A DNA stretch of 64,000 nt from Actinomycetota bacterium (GCA_020161015.1 JAIUOT010000055.1:62001-126000), one strand, 5' to 3'; positions 53,986 through 63,313 are shown, numbered from the stretch's first letter. Translations and numbers: made by a program. The notes: generated by a model not told the origin, from the sequence alone.

Positions 53986-54151
53986 GGTTCCTCGTACAGG
54001 TCTGGAGAGGGTGCCCACTCTACCGAGGCACCCCGGACGCACACCCGACAACCACCCGACGGGCGCGGGCATTCCCGATCACGCCAGGAGCGGACGCGGG
54101 ACGCCCGGTGCGGGTTGCCGGGGGCGGGTGCGCGGCGCATAGGCTCGCTGC

Positions 54152-54943
54152 GTGCTCATCCTGCTGTCGCCGGCCAAATCGCTGGACTACGAGTCGAAAC
54201 TGCCCGCGCTCACCCCGTCCCAGCCGCGGCTGCTGGCGGAGGCGGAGCGCCTGGTCGAGGTGATGCGCACCAGGTCGGTGGCCGACCTCGCGGCCCTCGC
54301 CGACATCTCCGACGAACTGGCCGCGCTGAACGCCGGGCGGTGGGCGTCCTTCGCCACCCCGTTCACGCGGCGCAACGCGCGCCCGGCGGTGCTCGCGTTC
54401 GCCGGCGACGTCTACCAGGGCATGGACGTGCGCGGCCGGTTCACCACCCGCGACTACACCGAGGCGCAGAAGACCGTCCGGATCCTGTCCGGCCTGTACG
54501 GGGTGCTGCGTCCGCTGGACCTCATGCAGCCGTACCGGCTCGAGATGGGTACGCGGCTCGCGACCGAGCAGGGACGGTCGTTGTACGACTGGTGGGGCGG
54601 CACCATCACGGCGCTGCTGCGGGAGGACCTCGCCGCGTCCCCCGGGCCGGGCGTGGTGGTGAACCTCGCGTCCGGGGAGTACTTCGGCGCGGTGCGTCCC
54701 GACGAGCTGGGCGCGCCCGTCGTGTCCCCGAGGTTCGAGGACACCGACGCGCGCGGCCGCCGTTCCGTGGTGTCGTTCTACGCCAAGCGTGCCCGCGGCG
54801 AGCTGGCGTCCTGGCTGGTGCGACACCGCGTCCGCTCGGTGCGGGCGCTGCGCGACTTCGACGCCGCCGGCTACCGCTACGACCCCGCGTCCTCGACCGC
54901 CGGGGTGCCGGTCTTCGTCCGCCCCTTCACCGCGCGCCCCTGA
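54152..54943 (+). CDS. yaaA: Peroxide stress protein YaaA
   Basis: A 263-residue YaaA/DUF328 protein. The start LILLSPAKSLDYES, then RPAVLAFAGDVYQGM and LYGVLRPLDLMQPYRLEMGTRL are diagnostic. In E. coli YaaA lowers free iron under peroxide stress. TAGGCT at 54140-54145 lies six bases before the GTG, so the transcript is probably leaderless. It is divergent from trxB, linking redox defence genes. Confidence 0.94.
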   Translation: MLILLSPAKSLDYESKLPALTPSQPRLLAEAERLVEVMRTRSVADLAALADISDELAALNAGRWASFATPFTRRNARPAVLAFAGDVYQGMDVRGRFTTRDYTEAQKTVRILSGLYGVLRPLDLMQPYRLEMGTRLATEQGRSLYDWWGGTITALLREDLAASPGPGVVVNLASGEYFGAVRPDELGAPVVSPRFEDTDARGRRSVVSFYAKRARGELASWLVRHRVRSVRALRDFDAAGYRYDPASSTAGVPVFVRPFTARP

Positions 54944-54984
54944 CCATCCCCGCCGCGGGCCCCGTCCCGCCCCCAACCCCCGCG

Positions 54985-55042
54985 CTTGCTGCCGAGGGCA
55001 ACCCTTGCTGCCGGAATTCCGGTAGCGGGAGTTGCACTCGGG
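54985..55042. repeat. Imperfect hairpin with CCGAGGGC-like arms
   Basis: GCCGAGGGCAACCCTTGCT is followed by a GCCGGAATTCCGG core and by AGCGGGAGTTGCACTCGGGG, giving an imperfect hairpin of about 55 bases. It recalls the repeats at 16152 and 37782 in starting with CCGAGGGC but does not share their full sequence. Confidence 0.45.
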
Positions 55043-55090
55043 GGCAGGAACGGGCGGGGGGGACGGGCGGGGCGCCGGACCTGGGGACGA

Positions 55091-55130
55091 CGAACCCGCC
55101 GGAGCACCATTCCTGGCTCCGGCGGGTTCG
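55091..55130. terminator. Strong bidirectional terminator between yaaA and glpC
   Basis: A 15-bp perfect stem (55091-55105 with 55116-55130) with a ten-base loop, followed by CG. It serves the convergent yaaA and glpC genes. Confidence 0.9.
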
Positions 55131-55139
55131 CGTCCGGGA

Positions 55140-56372
55140 CTACGAGAGGCCGTACGCCCGGTGGACCAGGAAGATCGGGTGCTCGGTCTTCACGCCGGAG
55201 GACTGCTCGATCTGCCAGCGGCAGGTCTCGGTGTCGCACAGGGCGAGGTCGGGGTTGGTCTTCTTCACCATCTCGAACAGGGGACGTCCGACCGCCTGGG
55301 CGATGTCGTACTTCTCCTTCTTCAGGCCGTAGGTGCCGGCGATGCCGCAGCAGACGGCGCCCGACTCCACGACGGTCAGGTCCGGGATCAGCTTGAGCAC
55401 CTCGACCGCCGGCATCCCCATGCCCTGGCTCTTCAGCTGGCAGGGGGCGTGGTACGGCACGGTCATGTCGATCGGCGCGAAGTCGGTCGGCAGTTCGCCG
55501 GCCTCGTGCAGGTCGAGCAGGAACTCCATGATGTCGCGGATCCGCGTCCCGACGTCCTTCAGCTTGTCGTCGGTGACGCCCATGATCTCGTGCGCCTCGT
55601 GCTTGAGCATGCCGGTGCACGAGCCGGACGAGGAGATGATCGTCAAGTCGGTGCCGGCCGCCCGCAGGTCGTCGCAGAGCTTGAGCACGGACGCCGTCGC
55701 CTGGTCGAAGAGCCCGTTGGACTGCTGGGCGAGGCCGCAGCACCCCTGCTTCGGGACGATGACCTCGTAGCCGAGGTGCTCCAGCACCTCCACCGACTTC
55801 TTCGACGTCTCCACCTCGAAGTAGCCGCCCGCGCAGCCGTGGAAGAACACCAGCGCACCGCGGGTCGGGGTCCTGGACGGCTTCGGACGCTTGCGGAACC
55901 AGCCCTCGAAGGTCTGGCCCTGCGGAGGCGGCATCGGGGCGTCCCGGTGCACCTTCACCACCGCTTCCATCATCGCCCGGATCGGCTTGTTGTTCAGCGC
56001 TGCCTTGGCGATCGGCGCCACCGGCGTCATCACCTTGCCCATCAGCACCGTCTGGCCGATCAGCTTGTCGCGCAGGGGCATGTGGTCGGCCTTCATCACC
56101 GCGCGCGCCTGGCTGTTCAGCTCGGCGATCTGGACGCCCTGCGGGCAGACCAGCGTGCACGTGCCGCAACTGGAGCAGTAGTCGAGCGAGTGGTCGACGC
56201 TGTCGCCGTTGCGGAAGCGCTCGGCCTGCGGCCCGACGAACTTGGGTCCGGAGAACAGCGGGGTCACCGCCGACACCGGGCACATGGTCTCGCAGATCGT
56301 GCACTTCACACAGGCGTCGAGGCTGGCCCTCGCCAGCTCGTGCCCGGCGAACTCAAGGCCTTCGTGGCTCAT
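55140..56372 (-). CDS. glpC: Anaerobic glycerol-3-phosphate dehydrogenase subunit C
   Basis: A 410-residue iron-sulphur subunit that passes electrons from GlpAB to menaquinone. Two [4Fe-4S] motifs (CVKCTICETMCP and CSSCGTCTLVCP) are followed by two CCG domains (GCCGLAQQ, CCGIAGTYG). It ends before a strong terminator and overlaps glpB by four bases. Confidence 0.95.
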   Translation of the reverse strand: MSHEGLEFAGHELARASLDACVKCTICETMCPVSAVTPLFSGPKFVGPQAERFRNGDSVDHSLDYCSSCGTCTLVCPQGVQIAELNSQARAVMKADHMPLRDKLIGQTVLMGKVMTPVAPIAKAALNNKPIRAMMEAVVKVHRDAPMPPPQGQTFEGWFRKRPKPSRTPTRGALVFFHGCAGGYFEVETSKKSVEVLEHLGYEVIVPKQGCCGLAQQSNGLFDQATASVLKLCDDLRAAGTDLTIISSSGSCTGMLKHEAHEIMGVTDDKLKDVGTRIRDIMEFLLDLHEAGELPTDFAPIDMTVPYHAPCQLKSQGMGMPAVEVLKLIPDLTVVESGAVCCGIAGTYGLKKEKYDIAQAVGRPLFEMVKKTNPDLALCDTETCRWQIEQSSGVKTEHPIFLVHRAYGLS

Positions 56373-57622
56373 GCCAGCACCTCCAGGATCGAATCGGCGG
56401 CCACGACCGCGCTGCCTACGGCGATACCGTCGCCGGACTTCTCCGCCCACCGGGACGAGCCCCCGATGATGCCGCCCGCCGCGTACAGGTTCGGGTGGAC
56501 GACCGCGCCGTTGCCGTCCAGTACCCGCATGTCGCCGGCAACGCGCACCCCCACGCTGAACAGTGGCTGCTCGGGCCCCCAGTAGTCGCCGTGCACCAGC
56601 GGACCGGCGTCCAGGCCCGCGAGCGGCAGCCCGAACAGGGTCTCGGTCACGGTGCCGTAGGAGTCGAGGGCCAGCGCCCCGGACTCGAACCCGCCGGCGG
56701 CGAGCACGAACGCGTCCGCGGTGAACTCGCGGTCCGCGCCGGCCGTGGCCACGGTGACGCCCTTGACCACGCCGTCCTCGACCCGCACCGAGACGGCCCG
56801 GGTGCCGTTGACGACGCGGACGCCGGCGGCCTTGGCGCTGGCCATGAGGGCCTCGTTGAGGCGCATCCCGGGCACCGACGGCGGCGGGAGCGGGATCTCG
56901 AACACCGGGTGCCCGAGCTTGTCGGCCAGGTCCGACCACGCGGTGCGGTCCTTGAGGCCGAGCACCGCGGGCAGTCCGACCGTCTCGCCGTCGCCCAGCA
57001 GGGGCTTCAGGGCCGCGGCGAACCGGGCGCGGAAGGCGGGGTCGTCGAACGCGCGGGCGTAGGTGAGGCCGGAGGAGTCGACCTCCGCGTCACGGGCCGG
57101 CACGTCCACGCTGACCGGGCGGGCGACGAGGCGGCCGCCGTCGGGGAGCGTGGTGCGGGCGAGGTTCTCCGCGACGAGCGCCGGGTGGAAGTCCTTCAGC
57201 CGGCGCAGGCCGACGACAGCGACCTTCGCCCCGTCCTTGAGGTGCCCGGCCACCATGCTCGGCTGCACCAGGCAGGTGGGACGGATCGCGCCCACCGCTG
57301 TCGGCAGCTGGTAGTTGGCCTCCGCGTCGCCGACCAGCAGGTCGGGCAGCAGTTGCTTGAGGTACTCGATGCCGGTGTGGACGCCCGCGGCGCCGATGGC
57401 GGCGTAGGGGTGCCCGGGCCGTGCGGACGCGATCGCCGAGAGCGTCAGGACGGGGTTCGTCACCCGGTCCGGCGCATAGCCGAGGACATCGATCGTCCCC
57501 TGGCTGAGTTGCAGCCCGCCGATGCCCTTGGTGAGCAGGGTCACGCCCACGCCGGCCGACGCGAGCCGGTTGGCGGCGACCAGGCCGGCGAGGCCGGCAC
57601 CGATGACGACGACGCGGCTCAC
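56369..57622 (-). CDS. glpB: Anaerobic glycerol-3-phosphate dehydrogenase subunit B
   Basis: A 417-residue flavoprotein subunit. It begins with the FAD fold VVVIGAGLAGLVAANRLASAG, and has KGIGGLQLSQGTIDVLGY and the C-terminal NLYAAGGIIGGSSRWAEKSGDG typical of GlpB. It is coupled to glpA (GTGA overlap at 57619-57622) and glpC (ATGA overlap). Confidence 0.95.
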   Translation of the reverse strand: MSRVVVIGAGLAGLVAANRLASAGVGVTLLTKGIGGLQLSQGTIDVLGYAPDRVTNPVLTLSAIASARPGHPYAAIGAAGVHTGIEYLKQLLPDLLVGDAEANYQLPTAVGAIRPTCLVQPSMVAGHLKDGAKVAVVGLRRLKDFHPALVAENLARTTLPDGGRLVARPVSVDVPARDAEVDSSGLTYARAFDDPAFRARFAAALKPLLGDGETVGLPAVLGLKDRTAWSDLADKLGHPVFEIPLPPPSVPGMRLNEALMASAKAAGVRVVNGTRAVSVRVEDGVVKGVTVATAGADREFTADAFVLAAGGFESGALALDSYGTVTETLFGLPLAGLDAGPLVHGDYWGPEQPLFSVGVRVAGDMRVLDGNGAVVHPNLYAAGGIIGGSSRWAEKSGDGIAVGSAVVAADSILEVLA

Positions 57623-59196
57623 AGGGCCACCTCACTTTCGGGCTGGGGCAGGTGCTCGACGTCGAGCGTGCCCTGGAAGATCCAGTTGTCGAGGGCGGTC
57701 TGTCGCACCTGGTCGCCGTAGAGGATCGGCCACAACCCGATCCAGCGGTTCTTCAGGAACAGCCGCAGCAGGCCGGTGGCCCGCTCGATGTCGATGTGCC
57801 CGCTCTCCAGGGCGATGCCGGTGGCGCGCATCGAGCAGAAGCCGCCCTGGCAGGGGCCCATCCCCAGCCGCAGCTGGCGCCGCAGGTCGTCGAAGGTGCC
57901 CTTGGGCTGGGACGCGAGCGCGTCGGTGAACATCCGGCGGCTCATCAGCTCGCACTCGCAGATGATCTGGTCGTCCAGCCGGTCGTGCTCCCGCTCCTCG
58001 AGGCGGTGCGTGACCACGTAGTTCTTCCCGGACTCCGAGCCGGGGATCGCCTCGTCTGCGGTCCGGCAGGGACGCTTCTCGCCGAGCTTCTCGCACATCG
58101 CGTCCACGATGTGCTCCGCCATCAGCCGGTAGGTGGTGAGCTTGCCGCCACCGATGGTCAGCATCCCGTCGAGGCCGTCGCGCGTGGTGTGGTCGATGAC
58201 CGCCATGCCGCGGCTCATGTGCCGGGTGTCGGAGGAGGAGACGCGGCTGTCCTTGATCAGGGGACGGGCGCCGGCCCAGGCGTGCAGGGCGCGCGAGGAC
58301 CGGAAGCCCGGGATGAGCACCTCGCCGGCGTCCAGCATCTGCTGGACCTCCGCGTGCTCGATCGCCAGGTCGTCGGGGTCGTCGACCTTCACGTCCGTGG
58401 TGCCGATGATGCTCACCGTGTGCACGGGGACGAGGATGTCGCCGTCGGCGGGGTAGATGCAGCGGTTCACCACCCGGTTCACCAGGCGGTGGTTCATCGC
58501 GATCATGATGCCGCGCCCGGGGATCACGTCCACCGGGTGCGCGCCCGCCATGGCGGCGATCTGGCCGGCCCACGGGCCGGCGCAGTTGAGCACGAACCCG
58601 CACTCGATCAGCACGTCCTCACCGCTCTTGAGGTCCGTGCAGTGGACGGCGGTCACCTGGCCGTCGGCGGTGTCGATCTTCGTCACGCGGTGGTAGGTCA
58701 GCACCTGCGCGCCGTAGGCCTTGGCGGAGTTCGCCGCGCCCCACACCAACTGCCAGCCGTCGACGGTGCCGTCCTCGACCTCGATCGCGCGCAGGATGCG
58801 CCGGTTGAGGCGGGGCTCGTTGCGCAGCGCCTCGGCGACGCTGATCTCGCGCGCCGGCACCCCGGTGGCCTTCGCGCCCTCGAGGAACTTGTCGGCGAAG
58901 GCGGGGTCGTCGTCCGGCCCGGTGACGAAGTAGCCACCGGTGGTCTCGATCGCCTGCGACTGGATCCTCGTCAGGATCGCGTTCTCCTGGGCACACTCGG
59001 TGGCCGACAACGGGTCACTCACGACGTAGCGCCCGCCCGAATGCAACAGGCCGTGGAACCGGCCGGTGGTGCCCTGGCCGAGGTCGGCCCGCTCCACCAG
59101 GACGGTGCTGTAGCCCCGCATCGCGACGTCGCGCACCACGCCGGCCCCGGTCGAGCCGCCACCGATGACCACGACGTCAACAGCCAGCTTTCTCAC
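57619..59196 (-). CDS. glpA: Anaerobic glycerol-3-phosphate dehydrogenase subunit A
   Basis: A 525-residue FAD-dependent dehydrogenase that oxidises sn-glycerol-3-phosphate to dihydroxyacetone phosphate. It shows VVVIGGGSTGAGVVRDVAMRG, FHGLLHSGGRYV and GGGKLTTYRLMAEH. The C-terminal BFD-like [2Fe-2S] domain has CECELMS and GMGPCQGGFC. The GTG at 59196 is chosen because GGGAGG lies eight bases upstream. A candidate operator (59343-59358) lies about 150 bases upstream. Confidence 0.95.
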   Translation of the reverse strand: MRKLAVDVVVIGGGSTGAGVVRDVAMRGYSTVLVERADLGQGTTGRFHGLLHSGGRYVVSDPLSATECAQENAILTRIQSQAIETTGGYFVTGPDDDPAFADKFLEGAKATGVPAREISVAEALRNEPRLNRRILRAIEVEDGTVDGWQLVWGAANSAKAYGAQVLTYHRVTKIDTADGQVTAVHCTDLKSGEDVLIECGFVLNCAGPWAGQIAAMAGAHPVDVIPGRGIMIAMNHRLVNRVVNRCIYPADGDILVPVHTVSIIGTTDVKVDDPDDLAIEHAEVQQMLDAGEVLIPGFRSSRALHAWAGARPLIKDSRVSSSDTRHMSRGMAVIDHTTRDGLDGMLTIGGGKLTTYRLMAEHIVDAMCEKLGEKRPCRTADEAIPGSESGKNYVVTHRLEEREHDRLDDQIICECELMSRRMFTDALASQPKGTFDDLRRQLRLGMGPCQGGFCSMRATGIALESGHIDIERATGLLRLFLKNRWIGLWPILYGDQVRQTALDNWIFQGTLDVEHLPQPESEVAL

Positions 59197-59342
59197 GTAG
59201 ACCTCCCGAACGACTTTTTCGCGGCGCCCGCGGCCCGGGCTCTCCGTCGACACCCAGCGCAGCGCGGCAGCGCGCTCTTCATCGTTCAGGCTAATCAGGG
59301 GCGGGTCGCCGATTCACCCCCACGGGCGAAGGTCGCTCAGAC

Positions 59343-59358
59343 GTGCACGTCCGTGCCG
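59343..59358. promoter_or_regulatory. Operator-like site upstream of glpA
   Basis: GTGCACGTCCGTGCCG agrees with the palindrome at 60379-60394 at 13 of 16 positions. It lies between glpA and its putative regulator gene, in a 210-base interval with no gene. Confidence 0.45.
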
Positions 59359-59406
59359 GGGTCATGGGAAATCGACAGCCTGCGGCCCGCCCGCGCCACG
59401 CAGGGG

Positions 59407-60363
59407 CTAGAGGCGGGCCCGGTCGAGGACGGCGCGCGCGGTGCCCTCGTCCAGGACGAGGTCGGTCGCGGTGCCGGCCCGCAGCGCGCCGACGACGGCG
59501 GGAGCCCGGGACGGGTCGGCCACGACGCAGATGCGCCGCGGGACCCGCTGGAGCTCCGCCGGGGTGAGCCCGGTGGCGCGGTCGTTGTAGGAGATGTCGG
59601 AGTACGACCCGTCCTCGCGCAGCAGGACGGTGCACACGTCTCCGACGACGCCGTCGGCGGCGAGCTGTCGCATGTCCGAGGTGTCCATGTACCCGGCGGT
59701 GTAGACGTGGGACGGCACCCGTCCCTCCAGGCAGCCGACGCCGAACACGGCGAGGTCGAGCTTCTGGTGCAGCTTGAGCACGTTCTGCACGGAACGTTCC
59801 CGCCACATCGCCTGCTTGGTCTCGGCGAAGTCGAAGAACGCGGGGACGGGGAAGAGCACCACCCGCGCGTCGAAGGCGTCCCCGATGGACTGGAGGATCT
59901 CCCCGATGTAGGGGATGCCCGAGCTGCGCTGGTTGGCGCCGCCGTTGATCTGCACCACCGTCGACCCGACCAGCGGACGCCGTCCCAGGTGCTTCACCAC
60001 GTGCGAGAGCGTCACGCCCCAGGCCACGCCGATCAGCTGGTGGTCGTCGACGGCCTCGGTGAACAGGCGGCCGGCGAGCCGGGCGACCTGGTCGAAACGG
60101 ACGTTCTCGTTGGCGTTCTCCCGCACCGAGACCATGTGGACGCGCACCCCGAAATGGCGGCTGATCGTGGAGGCCAGGGGGGACTGCGAGCCGCTGTGGT
60201 CGGCGAGGCTGATCCGCACCAGGCCGCTCTCCCGGGCCTCCTTCAGCAGCCGCGACACCGAGGACCGCGAGAGCCGCAACTGGTGGGCGATGCTCTCCAT
60301 CGTCTCGCCCTGTATGTAGTAGCGGGAGGCCGCTTGGTACATGTCCTCGTAGCGCTCGTTCAA
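59407..60363 (-). CDS. SorC-family sugar-binding transcriptional regulator
   Basis: A 318-residue regulator. The N-terminal helix-turn-helix (ESIAHQLRLSRSSVSRLLKEARESGLV) joins a sugar-phosphate-isomerase-like effector domain (VVQINGGANQRSSG, VFGVGCLEGRVPSHVYTAGYM). The TTG at 60363 is preferred because GAGGGAG has good spacing to it; a GTG at 60384 would sit inside the palindrome. It lies between glpABC and glpFK, so glycerol-3-phosphate or a related sugar phosphate is the likely effector, as opposed to the usual DeoR-type GlpR. Confidence 0.88.
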   Translation of the reverse strand: MNERYEDMYQAASRYYIQGETMESIAHQLRLSRSSVSRLLKEARESGLVRISLADHSGSQSPLASTISRHFGVRVHMVSVRENANENVRFDQVARLAGRLFTEAVDDHQLIGVAWGVTLSHVVKHLGRRPLVGSTVVQINGGANQRSSGIPYIGEILQSIGDAFDARVVLFPVPAFFDFAETKQAMWRERSVQNVLKLHQKLDLAVFGVGCLEGRVPSHVYTAGYMDTSDMRQLAADGVVGDVCTVLLREDGSYSDISYNDRATGLTPAELQRVPRRICVVADPSRAPAVVGALRAGTATDLVLDEGTARAVLDRARL

Positions 60364-60378
60364 GCTTGCTCCCTCTCG

Positions 60379-60394
60379 GTGCACGTTCGTGCAC
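60379..60394. promoter_or_regulatory. Perfect palindromic operator at the SorC-type regulator gene
   Basis: GTGCACGTTCGTGCAC is palindromic except for its central two bases. It ends 16 bases before the regulator start codon, a good position for autoregulation. Confidence 0.75.
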
Positions 60395-60888
60395 AGGTCT
60401 AGCGCATGCGTTCAACCATTAGCAAGATGGGCCTGTCGGGATGGGGTGAACTCCTGTGGTGGCACCCTCCTGTCTGTACGTGGTTCAGCGGGTACGAAGG
60501 AGTCAGATGAACCTCACTGCGGTCGCCGCGCATGCGTGCACCGTTGGGGCCTTCGTGCCGGAGCTCAAGGAAGAATCCGATTCCGCTGGCCACTGTCATA
60601 CCTCGCGTCCGCGCCCGAGAGCCTCGGCGGATGCGATCACGAGTGAGGCTCCGGCGACCGTTGTCGCTCGCCGTCAGGTCGGACGTGGCACACGCATGCC
60701 GCTGTCCGTCGCACAGCACACCAGCTCGCCCCGCGGCGCCTCCCTCCGGAGTTCAGCGCACGCCGCGACGCGAGGACGGGTGTCTGCTCCATCCACTCAT
60801 GTCTGAGAAGACAAAAAACACCGAGCCTGCGTCCCCCCGGGGATGCCCAAACTGACGCCCCTAGCTGGCGTCTGAAAGTGAGAAAGAA
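60395..60888. other. Gene-poor interval before glpF
   Basis: About 490 bases with no convincing gene apart from the weak reading frame at 60507. It contains TGTCT-GAGA-AGACA (60800-60813) and the hairpin GACGCC/GGCGTC (60854-60859 with 60867-60872) just before glpF, plus an A tract (AAAAAA, 60813-60820). It probably carries the regulatory region of glpF; no known riboswitch is recognised. Confidence 0.5.
60507..60806 (+). CDS. Doubtful small ORF with a good ribosome site
   Basis: A 99-codon frame with AAGGAG five bases before its ATG. The translation (MNLTAVAAHACTVGAFVPEL start) has no hydrophobic core and becomes Ser/Ala/Arg-rich, unlike typical proteins. It could be a leader peptide or noise. 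It lies between the SorC-type regulator gene and glpF. Confidence 0.25.
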   Translation: MNLTAVAAHACTVGAFVPELKEESDSAGHCHTSRPRPRASADAITSEAPATVVARRQVGRGTRMPLSVAQHTSSPRGASLRSSAHAATRGRVSAPSTHV

Positions 60889-61632
60889 GTGCTGGGGACC
60901 ATTTTCCTCTCTGAGGTAGTCGGCACTGCGATGCTGCTCCTCCTGGGTGCTGGCGTTGTCGCCAACACCGCCCTGACAAAGTCGAAGGGCAACGGAACCG
61001 GCTTCCTGTTCGTCAACTGGGGATGGGGTCTCGCCGTGTTCGCCGGCGTCCTCGTGTCCTACAAGTCCGGCGGCCACCTGAACCCGGCCGTCACCCTGGG
61101 TGTCGTCGCTTCCGGCGCCAAGGAGTTCGTCGCGGGTGTCCCGGTCGACGCCATGTCGATCATGACCTACATCGGCGCGCAGCTCGTGGGCGCGTTCCTC
61201 GGTGCGACGCTGGCCTGGCTGGCCTACAAGGAGCACTTCGATGCAGAGCCGGATCCGGCCACCAAGCTCGGCGTGTTCTCCACCGGCCCGGCGATCCGCA
61301 ACTACGCGTGGAACGTCATCACTGAGGTCATCGGCACGTTCGTCCTGGTGTTCGTCGTCCTCGCTGCCGGCCACTGGAAGTCGACCGACCTCGGCTGGCT
61401 CAGCGCCCTCGGCGTTGCCCTCCTGGTCGTCGGCATCGGCGCCTCCCTCGGTGGCCCCACCGGTTACGCCATCAACCCTGCTCGTGACCTCGGCCCGCGC
61501 ATTGCGCACGCCGTTCTCCCGATCAAGGGCAAGGGCGACTCCGACTGGGCGTACTCCTGGGTTCCGGTTGTCGGCCCGATCATCGGTGGTGTTCTCGCCG
61601 GTCTGCTGAGCGGTGTCCTGCTGCCCAAGTGA
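60889..61632 (+). CDS. glpF: Glycerol facilitator (aquaglyceroporin)
   Basis: A 247-residue MIP-family channel with six helices and two half-helices marked GGHLNPAVT and GYAINPARDLGPR. The Asp after the second NPAR and the following Arg are typical of glycerol channels rather than pure water channels. The GTG at 60889 reads MLGTIFLSEVVGTAMLLLLG. The ribosome site is only A/G-rich. It feeds glycerol to GlpK. Confidence 0.95.
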   Translation: MLGTIFLSEVVGTAMLLLLGAGVVANTALTKSKGNGTGFLFVNWGWGLAVFAGVLVSYKSGGHLNPAVTLGVVASGAKEFVAGVPVDAMSIMTYIGAQLVGAFLGATLAWLAYKEHFDAEPDPATKLGVFSTGPAIRNYAWNVITEVIGTFVLVFVVLAAGHWKSTDLGWLSALGVALLVVGIGASLGGPTGYAINPARDLGPRIAHAVLPIKGKGDSDWAYSWVPVVGPIIGGVLAGLLSGVLLPK

Positions 61633-61649
61633 CAGTGATCCCGGCTGGG

Positions 61650-61671
61650 CGGGGTGCGGCTGAGCACCCCG
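61650..61671 (+). terminator. Hairpin after glpF
   Basis: CGGGGTGC (61650-61657) pairs with GCACCCCG (61664-61671) with a six-base loop, 17 bases after the glpF stop. Confidence 0.6.
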
Positions 61672-61694
61672 TCCGGTCGGACCAGGTCTCGCCT

Positions 61695-61735
61695 GACAAA
61701 AAACGGAGCGGGCCGGTGGCCGCCGACCCGCTCTC
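61695..61735. terminator. Second hairpin between glpF and glpK
   Basis: GAGCGGG (61706-61712) pairs with CCCGCTC (61727-61733), preceded by AAAAAAC. Together with the hairpin at 61650 it may reduce readthrough from glpF into glpK. Confidence 0.5.
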
Positions 61736-61783
61736 TACAAGCAATCATCATCCTCTCGAACAATGACGTGGAAGGAATTATCC

Positions 61784-63304
61784 ATGGCCGACAAGTACAT
61801 CCTCGCGATTGACCAGGGAACGACCAGTTCTCGGGCGATCATCTTCAACCACGAGGGCCAGATCGTCTCCGTGGGCCAGAAGGAGCACGAGCAGATCTTC
61901 CCGCGCGCCGGCTGGGTCGAGCACAACCCGATCGAGGTCTGGGACGCCGTGCGCGAGGTCGTCGCCGAGGCCCTGGCCAAGGCCAGCCTCAACAAGGAGA
62001 ACATCCAGGCCGTCGGTGTCACCAACCAGCGTGAGACCACCGTGGTGTGGAACAAGGAGACCGGCATCCCGGTCTACAACGCGATCGTCTGGCAGGACAC
62101 CCGCACCTCCAAGATCGTCGAGGAGCTCGGCGGCGCCGAGGGCCAGGACAAGTACAAGGCCCGCGTCGGCCTGCCCCTGGCCACCTACTTCTCGGGCCCC
62201 AAGGTCAAGTGGATCCTCGACAACGTCGAGGGCGCCCGCGCCGATGCCGAGGCCGGCAAGCTGGTCATGGGCAACATGGACACCTGGGTCATCTGGAACC
62301 TGACCGGTGGCGTCAACGGCGGCGTGCACGTGACCGACGTGACCAACGCCTCCCGCACCATGCTGATGGACCTCAACACCCTCAGCTGGGACGCCGAGAT
62401 CGCGGCCGACATGGGCATCCCGATGTCCATGCTCCCCGAGATCAAGTCGTCCTCGCAGGTCTACGGCTACGGCCGCGAAGAGGGCCTGCTCGGTGGCGTC
62501 CCGGTCGCCGGCGACCTCGGTGACCAGCAGGCCGCGACCTTCGGCCAGGCGGCGTTCAAGCCGGGCATGGCGAAGAACACCTACGGCACCGGCTGCTTCA
62601 TGATCATGAACACCGGCGAGGAGATCGTTCCCTCCAAGAACGGCCTGCTCACCACCGTGTGCTACAAGATCGGCGACGACAAGCCGATCTACGCGCTCGA
62701 GGGTTCGATCGCCGTCACCGGCTCGCTGGTGCAGTGGCTGCGCGACAACCTTAAGATGTTCTCCTCCGCTCCGGAGATCGAGGAGCTCGCCGCGTCCGTC
62801 GAGGACAACGGTGGCTGCTACTTCGTCCCGGCGTTCTCCGGCCTGTTCGCTCCGTACTGGCGTTCCGACGCCCGTGGCGCGATCGTCGGCCTCACCCGGT
62901 TCGTCAACCGTGGCCACATCGCCCGCGCCGTCCTGGAGGCCACCGCCTACCAGACCCGTGAGGTGCTGGACGCCATGGAGGCCGACTCCGGCGTGAAGCT
63001 CGCCGAGCTCAAGGTCGACGGCGGCATGACGATGAACGAGACCCTGATGCAGTTCCAGGCCGATCAGCTGGGCGTGCCGGTGGTGCGTCCGGTCGTCGCC
63101 GAGACGACTGCCCTGGGTGCTGCCTACGCCGCTGGCATCGCCACCGGTTACTGGCAGGGCGAAGCCGACGTCATCGCCAACTGGGCCGAGGACAAGCGGT
63201 GGGAGCCGAAGGCGGAGGAGGGCGAGCGCGCCCGCCTGTACCGCAACTGGAAGAAGGCCGTCACCAAGACCTTCGACTGGGTCGACGACGACGTCGCGAT
63301 CTGA
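61784..63304 (+). CDS. glpK: Glycerol kinase
   Basis: A 506-residue FGGY-family kinase that phosphorylates glycerol to sn-glycerol-3-phosphate. It shows [43 protein letters not shown], and the C-terminal [25 protein letters not shown] precedes the ATG by about seven bases. The product is the substrate of GlpABC, so this completes the glycerol pathway. Confidence 0.97.
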   Translation: MADKYILAIDQGTTSSRAIIFNHEGQIVSVGQKEHEQIFPRAGWVEHNPIEVWDAVREVVAEALAKASLNKENIQAVGVTNQRETTVVWNKETGIPVYNAIVWQDTRTSKIVEELGGAEGQDKYKARVGLPLATYFSGPKVKWILDNVEGARADAEAGKLVMGNMDTWVIWNLTGGVNGGVHVTDVTNASRTMLMDLNTLSWDAEIAADMGIPMSMLPEIKSSSQVYGYGREEGLLGGVPVAGDLGDQQAATFGQAAFKPGMAKNTYGTGCFMIMNTGEEIVPSKNGLLTTVCYKIGDDKPIYALEGSIAVTGSLVQWLRDNLKMFSSAPEIEELAASVEDNGGCYFVPAFSGLFAPYWRSDARGAIVGLTRFVNRGHIARAVLEATAYQTREVLDAMEADSGVKLAELKVDGGMTMNETLMQFQADQLGVPVVRPVVAETTALGAAYAAGIATGYWQGEADVIANWAEDKRWEPKAEEGERARLYRNWKKAVTKTFDWVDDDVAI

Positions 63305-63313
63305 CGCTCATCG

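Noticed and set aside
56315..56335. Third copy of the GCTGGCCCTCG repeat inside glpC
   Set aside because: Only about 12 bases match, and they encode conserved residues of GlpC, so it is chance.
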